From Halobacterium litoreum (GTDB lineage Archaea > Halobacteriota > Halobacteria > Halobacteriales > Halobacteriaceae), in the NCBI RefSeq assembly GCF_021233415.1, contig NZ_CP089466.1, forward strand, positions 1,984,001 to 2,048,000: DNA of 64,000 nt. The letters are read 5' to 3'. The number at the start of each line of letters is the position of its first letter. Position 1 is the stretch's first letter. Below are positions 1 to 7,725 of the stretch, piece after piece. The notes beneath the pieces were generated by a model. The model was not told the origin of the DNA. It saw nothing but the letters and a program-made list of their open reading frames with translations, and did not search any database. A program made the translations under genes and the position numbers.

Positions 1-1062
1 GCGAACGTCGGCACCGAACGCGGCGTGGAAGCCGCGAACCTCGCGGTCGCGAACATGACGGGCGCGAACCGCATCCTCATCGGCCTCGGGTGGTCCGGCA
101 TCGCCATCTTCACCGTCTACCGCGCGCTCTCCTCGGAAGACGCCGCCGTCGAGCGACGCGGCGGCCTCCTCGCGAGTCGCGTCCAACTCGACCGCAACAT
201 CAGCACCGAAATCACGTTCCTGCTGGTCGCTACCGTCTTCGCCTTCTTCGTCCCTCTGAACGGCGGCATCGGCGTCCTCGACACGGTGTTCCTCGTCGGC
301 CTCTACGTCGCGTACATCGGCATCGTCATCCGTGGCGACGTGGAACCGCCACAGGAACAGGTCGGCGTCCCCGCCTACCTCCAGGAGCGCGCGAGGAATC
401 TCCGCATTCCCATCGTCCTCGCGCTGTTCGCGTACTCCGGCGCGATGATTTTCACGGCCGTCCACCCGTTCGCCCACGGCCTCGAAACGCTCGGCGAGGA
501 CTTCGGCGTCCCCGCGTTCTTCATGATACAGTGGATTGCGCCGCTGGCCTCCGAGAGCCCGGAGCTCATCGTCGTCGCGTACCTCGTGAACAAAGCGCGC
601 TCGACGGCGGGATTCAACGCCCTCATCTCCTCGAAGCTGAACCAGTGGACGCTGCTCATCGGGACGCTCGCCGTCGTCTACAGCATCGCCGCGGGTCAGG
701 TCGGCACGCTCCCGTTCGACCACAAGCAGACCGCCGAAATCTGGATTACGGCCGCCCAGAGCGCGTTCGCGCTCGCCGTCCTCGCGAACTTCAACATCAG
801 CCTCCGCGAGGCCGTCACCCTCCTCGTGTTGTTCGTGAGCCAGGTCGTCGCCGAGTACTACGTCATCCAGACCGTCGCCAGCGAGGCTCGCGCGACCGAA
901 CTCAGCATCCAGATTCTGTACGCGTACACCGCCGTCTACCTCGCGCTCGCCGCCGTCCTGTTCTGGCTCCGAAGAGACTCGCTCCAGCGCCTCGTCCAGC
1001 GCACGCTCCGGAACGCCAGCGCCGCGTTCTCCTCGACGCCCGCCGCGGAAGCAGACGACTAA
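1..1062 (+). CDS. Sodium/calcium exchanger family membrane protein, 5' end outside window
   Basis: The reading frame is open from the first base, so the true start lies upstream of the window. The visible 353 codons hold about eight hydrophobic segments. In the second half is the motif PLASESPELIVV followed by a small/polar helix, which resembles the second alpha-repeat of the CaCA (Na+/Ca2+ exchanger, YrbG-like) superfamily. Members exchange Na+ or H+ for Ca2+ across the cytoplasmic membrane. The first alpha-repeat is missing or poorly visible because of the truncation, so the family call rests on one repeat and the overall topology. The C-terminus is a short basic then alanine/acid-rich tail. 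It ends 37 bp before dtdA, which has its own TATA-like box. Confidence 0.72.
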   Translation, partial: ANVGTERGVEAANLAVANMTGANRILIGLGWSGIAIFTVYRALSSEDAAVERRGGLLASRVQLDRNISTEITFLLVATVFAFFVPLNGGIGVLDTVFLVGLYVAYIGIVIRGDVEPPQEQVGVPAYLQERARNLRIPIVLALFAYSGAMIFTAVHPFAHGLETLGEDFGVPAFFMIQWIAPLASESPELIVVAYLVNKARSTAGFNALISSKLNQWTLLIGTLAVVYSIAAGQVGTLPFDHKQTAEIWITAAQSAFALAVLANFNISLREAVTLLVLFVSQVVAEYYVIQTVASEARATELSIQILYAYTAVYLALAAVLFWLRRDSLQRLVQRTLRNASAAFSSTPAAEADD

Positions 1063-1067
1063 CGGCA

Positions 1068-1078
1068 GGCGTTTTACT
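1068..1078 (+). promoter_or_regulatory. TATA-like promoter element of dtdA
   Basis: The T-rich core gttttactc stands about 27 nt before the GTG at 1100, the spacing expected for a haloarchaeal leaderless transcript. There is no Shine-Dalgarno-like sequence in the remaining spacer. This spacing supports the GTG start. Confidence 0.5.
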
Positions 1079-1099
1079 CGCGGTTCCCTAGGGGCGCCC

Positions 1100-2458
1100 G
1101 TGATTGGCATCGTCGTCAGCAGGGCCGACGAAGCGTCCGTCCACATCGGCGACCACGTCCGCGACCTCGGGGAGTTCGAGCGGGTCGGGGAGGACGCGTA
1201 TCGGGCCGACGGGTTCGCGTTGCGGGAGTTCGACGACCTCCACCTCCACCTCGACGACGTCGCCGCGGCGTTCGACGACCCGGAGTTCGTGGTGTTCGTC
1301 TCGCGGCACAGCGGCGACACCGGCCCGCTGTTGAGCGCGCATTTCACGGGGAACTTCGGCGCGGCGAAGTACGGCGGCAGCGACCGAGCGGTCGCGCCGG
1401 CGTGCCCGAACGCCCACCGCGAGGTGATGGGGTCGCTGCGCGAGCACGCGCCCGACGGCTACGACGTGGCGATGGAGTGTACCCACCACGGCCCGACGAG
1501 CGTCGGCGCGCCGTCGATGTTCGTGGAACTCGGGAGCGACGAGGCCGAGTGGGAGGACCCCGAGGGCGCCCGCGCCGTCGCCCGCGCCGTCCTCGACTTG
1601 GAGGGCGTCTCGGCCACCGGCGACCGGTCGCTGGTGGCGTTCGGCGGCGGGCACTATGCCCCCCGGCCGACACGCATCCTCGAAGACACGGACTGGGGGT
1701 TCGGGCACGTCGCCGCGGACTGGTGTCTGTCGGACCTCGGCGACCCCCGCGAGCACCGCGACCAGGTGGCCGCCGTCTTCGAGGCGAGCGACGCCACGCG
1801 GGCCGTCGTGGACGGCGACAAGCCCGCACTCGAAGCCGAAATCGAGAATCTGGGCCACCGCGTCGTCAGTGAGACGTGGGTGCGGGAGACGGACGGCGTC
1901 CCGCTCTCGCTGGCCGATGACCTCGAAGCCGACGTGGCGACCGTCGACGACGGCCTGCGGTTCGGCGACGTCGCCGAAGCGTACGACAGCGGCTACCTCG
2001 TCGTCGACCTCCCGCCGGAACTGCTCGACGCGGCCCACGCCGTCGACCCGGACGCGACGGTCGAGGCCGGCCTGCAGACGGCGCTCGCCGTCGCCACCGA
2101 CGAGAACGGGAACCGGCTGGCCGGCCCCGCGGCGTTCCCCGACAAGGACGCCTACGAGGACTTCGTGGACCGCCTCGCTGCCCTGCTCGCCGCGGACTAC
2201 GACGCCGTGACCCGGGAGAACGGCGACCTCGAAGCCGTCCGAGAAGCGTTCGACCCGGCGGCCGCCAGCGAGCGCGGCGTCCCCGAGGGACCGAAGTTCG
2301 GTCGCCTCGCGAACGGCGAGTCGGTCGCGGTTAACGGCGAGAAGGTCGACCCTACTGACGTGTCCAGAACCGAACGAATCACGGTTTCGGTGGACCGCCG
2401 CGAGCGGACGCGTGAGCGCGTGCGACGCCCGTCCGACGCGGAGGGGAAAGGTAATTAA
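1100..2458 (+). CDS. dtdA: Archaeal D-aminoacyl-tRNA deacylase
   Basis: Hydrolyses D-amino acids from mischarged tRNAs, a cytosolic proofreading step. The 452-residue protein matches the archaeal/plant type (DTD2/GEK1): SRHSGDTGPLL at residues 68-78, ECTHHGPTS at 126-134 and GGGHYAPR at 182-189 are the conserved metal/substrate motifs, with a MFVELGS segment between them. The haloarchaeal form carries a long acidic C-terminal half, seen here from about residue 270 onward. The GTG start is chosen because the protein begins MIGIVVSRAD, as in the family, and because of the TATA spacing. The 3' end contains the promoter of ftsZ1. Confidence 0.93.
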   Translation: MIGIVVSRADEASVHIGDHVRDLGEFERVGEDAYRADGFALREFDDLHLHLDDVAAAFDDPEFVVFVSRHSGDTGPLLSAHFTGNFGAAKYGGSDRAVAPACPNAHREVMGSLREHAPDGYDVAMECTHHGPTSVGAPSMFVELGSDEAEWEDPEGARAVARAVLDLEGVSATGDRSLVAFGGGHYAPRPTRILEDTDWGFGHVAADWCLSDLGDPREHRDQVAAVFEASDATRAVVDGDKPALEAEIENLGHRVVSETWVRETDGVPLSLADDLEADVATVDDGLRFGDVAEAYDSGYLVVDLPPELLDAAHAVDPDATVEAGLQTALAVATDENGNRLAGPAAFPDKDAYEDFVDRLAALLAADYDAVTRENGDLEAVREAFDPAAASERGVPEGPKFGRLANGESVAVNGEKVDPTDVSRTERITVSVDRRERTRERVRRPSDAEGKGN

Positions 2459-2462
2459 GCCT
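2449..2462 (+). promoter_or_regulatory. TATA-like promoter element of ftsZ1 inside the dtdA 3' end
   Basis: The AT-rich run ggtaattaag covers the dtdA stop codon and is centred about 28 nt before the ftsZ1 ATG. ftsZ1 can therefore be transcribed independently as a leaderless or short-leader mRNA despite the 27-bp gap. Confidence 0.5.
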
Positions 2463-2485
2463 CACACGCTACGCGTTAGGCAACA

Positions 2486-3646
2486 ATGGACTCGATTGTG
2501 CAGGACGCCATCGACGAAGCCGAGGAGGGCGACGACTCGGCTTCGGCGGATGACGTCCAGTCGGGTTCGTCGGCGGCCAACGTCCCGACTGGGACGATGA
2601 CGGACGACGAACTCGAGGACGTCCTCCAGGAACTCCAGACGAGCATCACGGTGGTCGGCTGTGGCGGCGCCGGCTCGAACACGGTCAACCGCATGGCCGA
2701 AGAGGGCATCCACGGCGCGGACCTCGTCGCCGCGAACACGGACGTCCAACACCTCGTCGAAATCGAAGCCGACACGAAGATTCTGATGGGCCAACAGAAG
2801 ACCCAGGGCCGGGGCGCCGGCTCCCTCCCGCAGGTCGGCGAGGAGGCCGCCCTCGAATCCCAGGACGAGATTCGGGACTCCATCGAGGGCTCGGACATGG
2901 TGTTCGTCACCGCCGGTCTCGGCGGCGGCACCGGCACCGGCTCCGCCCCCGTCGTCGCGAAGGCCGCCCGCGAAGCCGGCGCGCTCACCATCGCCATCGT
3001 CACCACGCCCTTTACCGCCGAGGGCGAGGTCCGACGCACGAACGCGGAAGCCGGCCTCGAACGCCTCCGCGACGTCGCCGACACCGTCATCGTCGTGCCG
3101 AACGACCGCCTGCTTGACTCCGTCGGCAAACTCCCCGTCCGCGAGGCGTTCAAGGTCTCCGACGAAGTGCTGATGCGCTCCGTGAAGGGCATCACGGAAC
3201 TCATCACCAAGCCCGGCCTCGTCAACCTCGACTTCGCCGACGTTCGCACCGTCATGGAGAAGGGCGGCGTCGCCATGATCGGCCTCGGCGAAGCCGACTC
3301 CGACGCGAAAGCCGCCGACTCCGTGAAGTCGGCGCTGCGCTCTCCGCTGCTCGACGTCGACATCTCCTCCGCGAACTCCGCGCTCGTCAACGTCACCGGC
3401 GGCCCGGACATGAGCATCGAGGAGGCCGAGGGCGTCGTCGAACAGCTCTACGACCGCATCGACCCCGACGCCCGCATCATCTGGGGAACCAGCGTCGACG
3501 AGGAAATCGAGGGCGAGATGCGCACGATGGTCGTCGTCACCGGCGTCGACTCACCCCAGATTTACGGCCGCAACGACGCCCCCGAACCCGAGCCGGAGCC
3601 GGACGGCGGCAACAGCGAAATCGAGGACATCGACTACGTCGAGTAG
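2486..3646 (+). CDS. ftsZ1: Cell division protein FtsZ, FtsZ1 type
   Basis: Tubulin-family GTPase that polymerises at midcell. The 386-residue protein has an acidic extension of about 50 residues, then the nucleotide-binding start [10 protein letters not shown], the tubulin signature [10 protein letters not shown] beginning near residue 146, and the catalytic T7 loop NLDFADV at 247-253. The C-terminus is a short acidic/proline-rich tail. Haloarchaea normally carry two division FtsZs. The ftsZ1 assignment comes from the linkage to secE and nusG, which is the known neighbourhood of ftsZ1, so it is inferred from context rather than from a residue unique to FtsZ1. Confidence 0.95.
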   Translation: MDSIVQDAIDEAEEGDDSASADDVQSGSSAANVPTGTMTDDELEDVLQELQTSITVVGCGGAGSNTVNRMAEEGIHGADLVAANTDVQHLVEIEADTKILMGQQKTQGRGAGSLPQVGEEAALESQDEIRDSIEGSDMVFVTAGLGGGTGTGSAPVVAKAAREAGALTIAIVTTPFTAEGEVRRTNAEAGLERLRDVADTVIVVPNDRLLDSVGKLPVREAFKVSDEVLMRSVKGITELITKPGLVNLDFADVRTVMEKGGVAMIGLGEADSDAKAADSVKSALRSPLLDVDISSANSALVNVTGGPDMSIEEAEGVVEQLYDRIDPDARIIWGTSVDEEIEGEMRTMVVVTGVDSPQIYGRNDAPEPEPEPDGGNSEIEDIDYVE

Positions 3647-3670
3647 CGGCCTCCGCCACTGCGACCGCAC

Positions 3671-3680
3671 GGCTATTTTG
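3671..3680 (+). promoter_or_regulatory. TATA-like element before the methyltransferase gene
   Basis: ggctattttg lies about 27 nt before the ATG at 3702 and so selects that ATG over the in-frame upstream codon at 3678. Confidence 0.45.
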
Positions 3681-3701
3681 TCTGGCCCATCGAGACCCAG
3701 T

Positions 3702-4295
3702 ATGGACGCGTTCCAGAACACCGCACAGCCCGACTGGGACTGGTGGAGTCGCCTGTGGCCGACGCCCGGCGCGACGCTTCGTGACCTCGGCGTCACCGCC
3801 GACGACGCGGTCGCCGAAGTCCCGTCCGGGAACGGCTACTTCGCGCTCCCCGCGGCCCGCATCACCGACCCGAACACCGTCTACGCCGTCGACCGCGACG
3901 CGTCGCTGCTCGACGAACTCGCGCACCTCGCCGACCAGCACGCCATCGGGAACGTCGAGCCGATTCGCGGCGACGCCCGCGACCTCGCGTCGCTTCTCCC
4001 CGAGCGCGTGGACGTCGTCCTCGTCGCGAACACGTTCCACGGCGTCGACGACCGCACGGAGTTCGTTCGTGAGGCCGTCGACGCGCTCGCCGACGGCGGT
4101 CGACTCGTCGTCGTGAACTGGCACGACCGACCGCGCGAGGAGACCGCCGCGATGGGCGAACCGCGCGGCCCGCCGACGGACCTCCGGCTCTCCCCCGACG
4201 AGACCGAAGCGGCGGTCCGCGACGCCGCGGACGTGACGCTGGCCGAGCGCGTCGAACTCCCGCCACACCACTACGCGCTCGTCTTCGAGGCGTGA
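3702..4295 (+). CDS. Class I SAM-dependent methyltransferase
   Basis: The 197-residue soluble protein has a Rossmann-type AdoMet fold. VAEVPSGNGYFALPAA stands at the motif I position (an unusual variant with Pro-Ser in place of Gly-x-Gly), followed by an acidic VDRD motif II and DVVLVANTFHGV at motif IV. The substrate cannot be told. The start chosen (MDAFQNTAQP) follows a TATA-like box and gives a typical N-terminus. It sits between ftsZ1 and secE with independent promoter signals on both sides, so an operon is not needed. It could act on a small molecule, lipid quinone or RNA. Confidence 0.8.
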   Translation: MDAFQNTAQPDWDWWSRLWPTPGATLRDLGVTADDAVAEVPSGNGYFALPAARITDPNTVYAVDRDASLLDELAHLADQHAIGNVEPIRGDARDLASLLPERVDVVLVANTFHGVDDRTEFVREAVDALADGGRLVVVNWHDRPREETAAMGEPRGPPTDLRLSPDETEAAVRDAADVTLAERVELPPHHYALVFEA

Positions 4296-4324
4296 GTGCG
4301 GGCGATTCCTCGGCGCGGCATCAA

Positions 4325-4336
4325 TAGATAAAAAAG
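4325..4336 (+). promoter_or_regulatory. Strong TATA box of secE-nusG
   Basis: agataaaaaag is the clearest TATA box in the first 5 kb. It is centred about 27 nt before the secE ATG, so the secE-nusG message should be leaderless. Confidence 0.6.
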
Positions 4337-4358
4337 CGAGCGCCGCGTCCACCCGAAC

Positions 4359-4532
4359 ATGGACGTTCCCCTAGAGCTTTCAGCGTACACCCGCGTGCTA
4401 CGGCTGGCCAGCACGCCCTCGTGGGAGGAGTTCTCCCAGATCGCGAAGATTGCCGCCGCAGGCATCTTCCTCATCGGCCTCATCGGCTTCCTGATCTTCC
4501 TCGTGATGAACGGCGTCACGTCGGTGATCTGA
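4359..4532 (+). CDS. secE: Protein translocase SecE subunit (Sec61 gamma)
   Basis: The 57-residue protein has an amphipathic N-terminal helix (RVLRLASTPSWEEF) followed by a single C-terminal membrane helix rich in Ile/Leu/Phe/Gly, the compact archaeal SecE/Sec61-gamma plan. It clamps SecY in the translocation channel. The ATG at 4359 follows a strong TATA box. The stop codon is one base away from the nusG ATG (TGA-G-ATG), so the two are almost certainly co-transcribed and translationally coupled, as is common in archaea. Confidence 0.9.
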   Translation: MDVPLELSAYTRVLRLASTPSWEEFSQIAKIAAAGIFLIGLIGFLIFLVMNGVTSVI

Positions 4533-4533
4533 G

Positions 4534-4971
4534 ATGGGCGTCTACGCTGTGAAGACCACCGCGAGCCAGGAGCAGACCGTCGCGAGCATGATTGCGAACC
4601 GCGAAGAGGACGAGATTCACGCGGTGCTCGCGCCCGACGCGCTCACCAGTTACGTGATGGTCGAGGCGGACGACGACGCCGTCATCACGCGCGTCATGGA
4701 GGAGATTCCCCACGCCCGCAGCCTCGTCCCCGGCATGTCCTCCATCTCGGAGGTCGAGCACTTCCTCTCCCCGAAACCGGACGTCGAGGGCATCGCGGAG
4801 GGCGACATCGTGGAACTCATCGCCGGCCCGTTCAAGGGCGAGAAAGCGCAGGTCCAGCGCATCGACGAGGGCAAAGACCAGGTCACCGTCGAACTGTACG
4901 AGGCGACCGTCCCGATTCCCGTGACGGTTCGCGGCGACCAGATTCGCGTGCTGGACTCGGAAGAACGGTAA
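4534..4971 (+). CDS. nusG: Transcription elongation factor Spt5/NusG, archaeal
   Basis: The 145-residue protein has an NGN domain (MGVYAVKTTASQEQ to about residue 80) that binds the RNA polymerase clamp, and a KOW domain from about residue 87 (IAEGDIVELIAGPFKGEKA). It acts with Spt4 as a processivity factor and couples transcription to translation. It follows secE with a single-base gap. The spacer after it folds into two nested hairpins (4976-5033) against the convergent FAH-family gene. Confidence 0.95.
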   Translation: MGVYAVKTTASQEQTVASMIANREEDEIHAVLAPDALTSYVMVEADDDAVITRVMEEIPHARSLVPGMSSISEVEHFLSPKPDVEGIAEGDIVELIAGPFKGEKAQVQRIDEGKDQVTVELYEATVPIPVTVRGDQIRVLDSEER

Positions 4972-4975
4972 CGCG

Positions 4976-5033
4976 TTCTTCGACGTCTCGTTCGCTACGC
5001 TCACGAGACCAGCGAGGAGCGCTGAGCGAAGAA
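4976..5033. terminator. Nested inverted repeat between nusG and the convergent FAH gene
   Basis: The outer arms ttcttcg (4976-4982) and cgaagaa (5027-5033) enclose the inner arms gtctcgt (4985-4991) and acgagac (5003-5009), both perfect. The inner loop carries tcgctacgctc, an 11-mer also found in the loop of the structured repeat at 13201-13211. The position between convergent 3' ends suggests a bidirectional terminator or mRNA-end stabiliser. Archaeal termination usually relies on T-runs, so the role is inferred. Confidence 0.5.
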
Positions 5034-5046
5034 ACACCCGCGTCGA

Positions 5047-5784
5047 TTACTCCTTGTTCGGTTCGACAATCGTGTTTTCGAGCGTGCCGACACCCTCGTA
5101 GGTGATTTCGACCGTCTCGCCGGGTTCGACCAGCCCCGGGTTCGCGGGGCTGCCGAACGCGATTACGTCGCCCGGCCGGAGCGTGAACCGCTCGGAGAGG
5201 AAGGAGACGACTTCGTAGGGGCCGAACAGCATCAGTTCGGTGTTGGCCTTCTGTCGGCGCTCACCGCCGACGTCCGTGTGCATATCGATATCGTCGGGGT
5301 CGTCGACGTCGGTCTCAATCCACGGGCCGAGCGGCCCGGAGCCGTCGAAGGCCTTCCGGGCGGTGCGTCCGGGCTGGTCGAGCGCGTCGAGGTCGTTCAG
5401 GACGGTGAAGCCCCGGAGAACGTCCGGGGCTTCGCGCTCGGTGACGTCGTGACAGCGCTCGCCGACGACGGCCGCGAGTTCGCCGGCGTACGTCAGTTCG
5501 TCGGTGAACGGCGGGTACGGAATCTCGGTGTCGTGCGCGACCACCGACGTCGGCGGCTTGATGAAGAAATCCGGTTCGTCGGGACGGTCGTAGTCCATCT
5601 GGTCGAGCGTCTCGGCGTAGTTCCGGCCGACGCAGTAGACCGCCGACGGGTCGGCGGGCGGCAGCAGGCGACCGTCTTCGCCGACAACGTACTCGGTGCC
5701 GTCCTCGCGGTCCGTCACGGTGCCGGCCTCGTACTCGCCGGTGACGACCGCGCCGTCGGTGGACTGGAGTCTCGCTAGTCGCAT
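5047..5784 (-). CDS. Fumarylacetoacetate hydrolase family protein
   Basis: The 245-residue cytosolic protein has the FAH fold: YCVGRNYAETLDQM opens the catalytic domain. FFIKPPTSVV, ELTYAGELAAVVGERC (metal-ligand acids), a substrate-loop region around LDALDQPGRTARKAFDGSGPLGPW, and GDVIAFGSPANPGLVEPGETVEITYEGVG follow in family order. Members hydrolyse or isomerise beta-diketo acids (fumarylpyruvate, acylpyruvates, oxaloacetate decarboxylase, OHED hydratase/isomerase). The exact substrate cannot be read. No TATA-like box is obvious at -27 and the upstream zinc-finger gene ends 66 bp away, so the two may be co-transcribed. Confidence 0.88.
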   Translation of the reverse strand: MRLARLQSTDGAVVTGEYEAGTVTDREDGTEYVVGEDGRLLPPADPSAVYCVGRNYAETLDQMDYDRPDEPDFFIKPPTSVVAHDTEIPYPPFTDELTYAGELAAVVGERCHDVTEREAPDVLRGFTVLNDLDALDQPGRTARKAFDGSGPLGPWIETDVDDPDDIDMHTDVGGERRQKANTELMLFGPYEVVSFLSERFTLRPGDVIAFGSPANPGLVEPGETVEITYEGVGTLENTIVEPNKE

Positions 5785-5850
5785 CGTACTGGAGTGAGAG
5801 AACGTGGTGGGCGGGAGCCGAAACAGTTTGCGGACGCCGCGAACGCGTCG

Positions 5851-6192
5851 TCAGCTCGTCGTCGCGGGTGCCGGCTCGGAGGTGTCGAGCGCGTCGGCGC
5901 GCTCGTCGCTCAGGAGGTCTTCGAGCACGGCGGGGTCGAGCGCGTCGGCGACGTCCTCGAGGACGCGCTCGCGCTCGCGGACGGCGCCGGAGTCGCCGTC
6001 GTAGTGGCGGACGTACTGGGCGCGCGTGTGTTCTTCGAGGCCGTGCTTGATGGCGAAGTACCCCTCGGGCACCGTCTCGCCACAGATTTCGCAGTCGTGG
6101 TCGTCGTGGTCGGCGACCTGGTGCGCGAGAAGCGCCTCAACGGTCCCGAACGCCGACCCACAGCCGACGATTGCACACTCCCACCCGGACAT
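5851..6192 (-). CDS. Uncharacterised haloarchaeal C2H2-like zinc-finger protein
   Basis: The 113-residue protein starts MSGWECAIVGCGSAF. Cysteine/histidine pairs at CAIVGC with HQVADH, and CEIC with HGLEEH, form two zinc-binding sites of the C2H2/treble-clef kind. The rest is an acidic helical tail. The in-frame upstream ATG at 6288 is rejected because the TATA-like gtttatct (minus strand, about 6213-6221) lies 27 nt before 6192. Similar short proteins (a haloarchaeal DUF family) are known to me only by sequence pattern. A nucleic-acid or protein-binding role is possible. Confidence 0.75.
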   Translation of the reverse strand: MSGWECAIVGCGSAFGTVEALLAHQVADHDDHDCEICGETVPEGYFAIKHGLEEHTRAQYVRHYDGDSGAVRERERVLEDVADALDPAVLEDLLSDERADALDTSEPAPATTS

Positions 6193-6452
6193 AGGTGCGT
6201 GTACCCCCAGCGCGTAGATAAACTTTGTGTCGGCGAACGGACCACCGAACCCCGCACGTCCGCCGATTGTCAGTCCAGCGTCAGACAAAGTATCAGGGTT
6301 GAAACCGACACGCGAACCGCGTTAACACACTACTAACTATGCCGGAAATCATCCGTACCGGCTCCGAGACGCGCGTTCAACCAGATTTCGGTGTCTGGCT
6401 CGCTACTGCTCGCCGCTCTGCCGAGAAGCAGGGCTTCTCGACGTCGGGGTCG
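6193..6452. other. Spacer with zinc-finger gene promoter and acyl-CoA dehydrogenase 3' region
   Basis: These 260 bp separate two minus-strand genes. The left part has the TATA-like box for the zinc-finger gene (6213-6221, minus strand). The right part holds a perfect hairpin (6422-6440) and a near-copy of the acyl-CoA dehydrogenase 3' end. A plus-strand ATG at 6339 opens a frame, but it runs on antisense through the dehydrogenase and I do not call it. Confidence 0.4.
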
Positions 6453-6476
6453 CTACTGCTCCCCCGACTGCCGATA
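6401..6476 (-). repeat. Duplicated 3' end of the acyl-CoA dehydrogenase gene
   Basis: cgctactgct at 6451-6460 (encoding the reverse of the C-terminal SGEQ-stop) is repeated exactly 50 bp away at 6401-6410. The following bases are also similar (ctgccga in both). The outer copy would again encode RxSGEQ-stop on the minus strand. It looks like a short local duplication of the gene end flanking a hairpin. Confidence 0.55.
6422..6440 (-). terminator. Perfect hairpin downstream of the acyl-CoA dehydrogenase
   Basis: The arms cgagaagc (6422-6429) and gcttctcg (6433-6440) are perfect complements with a 3-nt loop, 13 bp past the dehydrogenase stop on the minus strand. A transcription or RNA-processing end signal is the likely role. 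Confidence 0.5.
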
Positions 6477-7613
6477 AATCAGGTTGCGCTGAATCTCGTT
6501 GGCGCCCTCGTAGATGACCGGGATGCGGACGTCCCGGTAGACGCGGGCGATGCGGCGGTCGGTCAACACGGAGCGGCCGCCGTGGAACTGCATCCCGCGC
6601 TCGGCGTTGTCCATCGCGACCTCCGTGGACTTCGTCTTCGCCATCGCCGCCCACAGGCCGGGGTTGTCGTAGGACTCGACCTTCTCGGCGGCGCGGTAGT
6701 TCAGCGCGCGGGCCGCCTCGAACTCCGTGCGCATGTCCGCGAGGTCGTGCTGGACGGCCTGGAAGTCCGAGACCGTGCGACCGAACTCCTCGCGGTCGTG
6801 GACGAAGTCCCACGCCTCTTCGAGGGCGGCGGCGGCGAGACCGAGGCCGTGCCCGCCGACGACGACGCGGCCGTGGTTGAAGAAGTCCGCGAGCATCATG
6901 AAGCCGGCCCCCTCGCTCCCGATGAGGTTCTCCTCGGGGACACGGCAGTCGTCGAAGACGACGTGGGCCTGCTTGGACGCGCGCATCCCCATCTTCTCGG
7001 GGATGTGCTCGGCGTCGTAGCCCGCGGTATCCGTTGGCACCGCGAACAGCGAGTAGTTCATGTACCGGTCGTCAGTGTCGCCGGTCTTCGCGTACACCGT
7101 CAGCCAGTCCGCCTCGACGCCGTTACCGATCCAGTACTTCTCGCCGTTCAGGACGTACTCGTCGCCGTCTTTCTCGGCGGTCGTCTGCATCCCCGCGAGG
7201 TCGGAGCCGACTTCCGGCTCGGAGACGGCGAGCCCCGTAATCTGGTCGTTCTCGGCGACCGGGCGCAGGAAGCGTTCCTTCTGCTCGTCGGAGCCGTACT
7301 CCTCTAGCATCTCCGCGCCGAAACTCGCGAGTTGGAGCGTGAGCGCGATACCGGCGTCAGCGCGGTAGAACTCCTCGGCGATGGCGAGAATCTGGGTCAA
7401 ATCGAGGCCGCGGCCGCCGTACTCCTCGCCGATGTCTTGGGCGACGAGTCCGGCGTCCATCCCGGCTTCCAGAATCTCCCGTGGGTAGTCCCCGGTGCGG
7501 TAGTACTCCTCGGCGTTCGGCGCGATGTGTTCGGCGGCGAACTCTCGGGCGTCCCGCTTCACGTCGCGGGCGCGCTCGGGAACGAGGTCCTCGGAGAGCA
7601 GATTCAGGCTCAT
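6453..7613 (-). CDS. Acyl-CoA dehydrogenase
   Basis: FAD flavoprotein that oxidises acyl-CoA to enoyl-CoA, as in fatty-acid or branched-chain amino-acid breakdown. The 386-residue protein has the usual order: N-terminal helical domain (FAAEHIAPNAEEYYRTG), the middle beta domain with GLAVSEPEVGSDLAGMQT and KYWIGNG, and a C-terminal helical domain ending VIYEGANEIQRNL, whose Glu is at the catalytic-base position of short/medium-chain enzymes. Start MSLNLLSEDL is chosen over the upstream in-frame ATG because the TATA-like tttatt (minus strand, 7636-7643) is about 27 nt before it. It is divergent from the PHP gene, with a palindrome between them. Confidence 0.93.
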   Translation of the reverse strand: MSLNLLSEDLVPERARDVKRDAREFAAEHIAPNAEEYYRTGDYPREILEAGMDAGLVAQDIGEEYGGRGLDLTQILAIAEEFYRADAGIALTLQLASFGAEMLEEYGSDEQKERFLRPVAENDQITGLAVSEPEVGSDLAGMQTTAEKDGDEYVLNGEKYWIGNGVEADWLTVYAKTGDTDDRYMNYSLFAVPTDTAGYDAEHIPEKMGMRASKQAHVVFDDCRVPEENLIGSEGAGFMMLADFFNHGRVVVGGHGLGLAAAALEEAWDFVHDREEFGRTVSDFQAVQHDLADMRTEFEAARALNYRAAEKVESYDNPGLWAAMAKTKSTEVAMDNAERGMQFHGGRSVLTDRRIARVYRDVRIPVIYEGANEIQRNLIYRQSGEQ

Positions 7614-7673
7614 ATCCGGGTTTGGTCGGCCACGGCAATAAAACGCCTCAGAACTCCCGGCCACGGGCGCGGC

Positions 7674-7695
7674 GTTTACGTTGCGAACCGTAAAC
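7674..7695. promoter_or_regulatory. Near-perfect 22-bp palindrome between divergent acyl-CoA dehydrogenase and PHP genes
   Basis: The outer seven bases of each side are perfectly complementary (gtttacg and cgtaaac), and 9 of 11 positions match over each half-site. The palindrome sits about 60-80 bp upstream of the dehydrogenase start and overlaps the core promoter position (-31 to -52) of the GTG at 7726. It is a plausible dimeric-repressor operator controlling both genes. No regulator gene is adjacent. Confidence 0.5.
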
Positions 7696-7725
7696 CGCTA
7701 ATCCCGGCCGGCCGAATCGGGGCGT

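Noticed and set aside
4516-5037. Minus-strand 173-codon frame opposite nusG
   Set aside because: Antisense shadow of secE/nusG, which carry clear family motifs.
6339-7307. Plus-strand frame starting ATG at 6339
   Set aside because: It runs antisense through the acyl-CoA dehydrogenase, with shadow-like composition and no motif.
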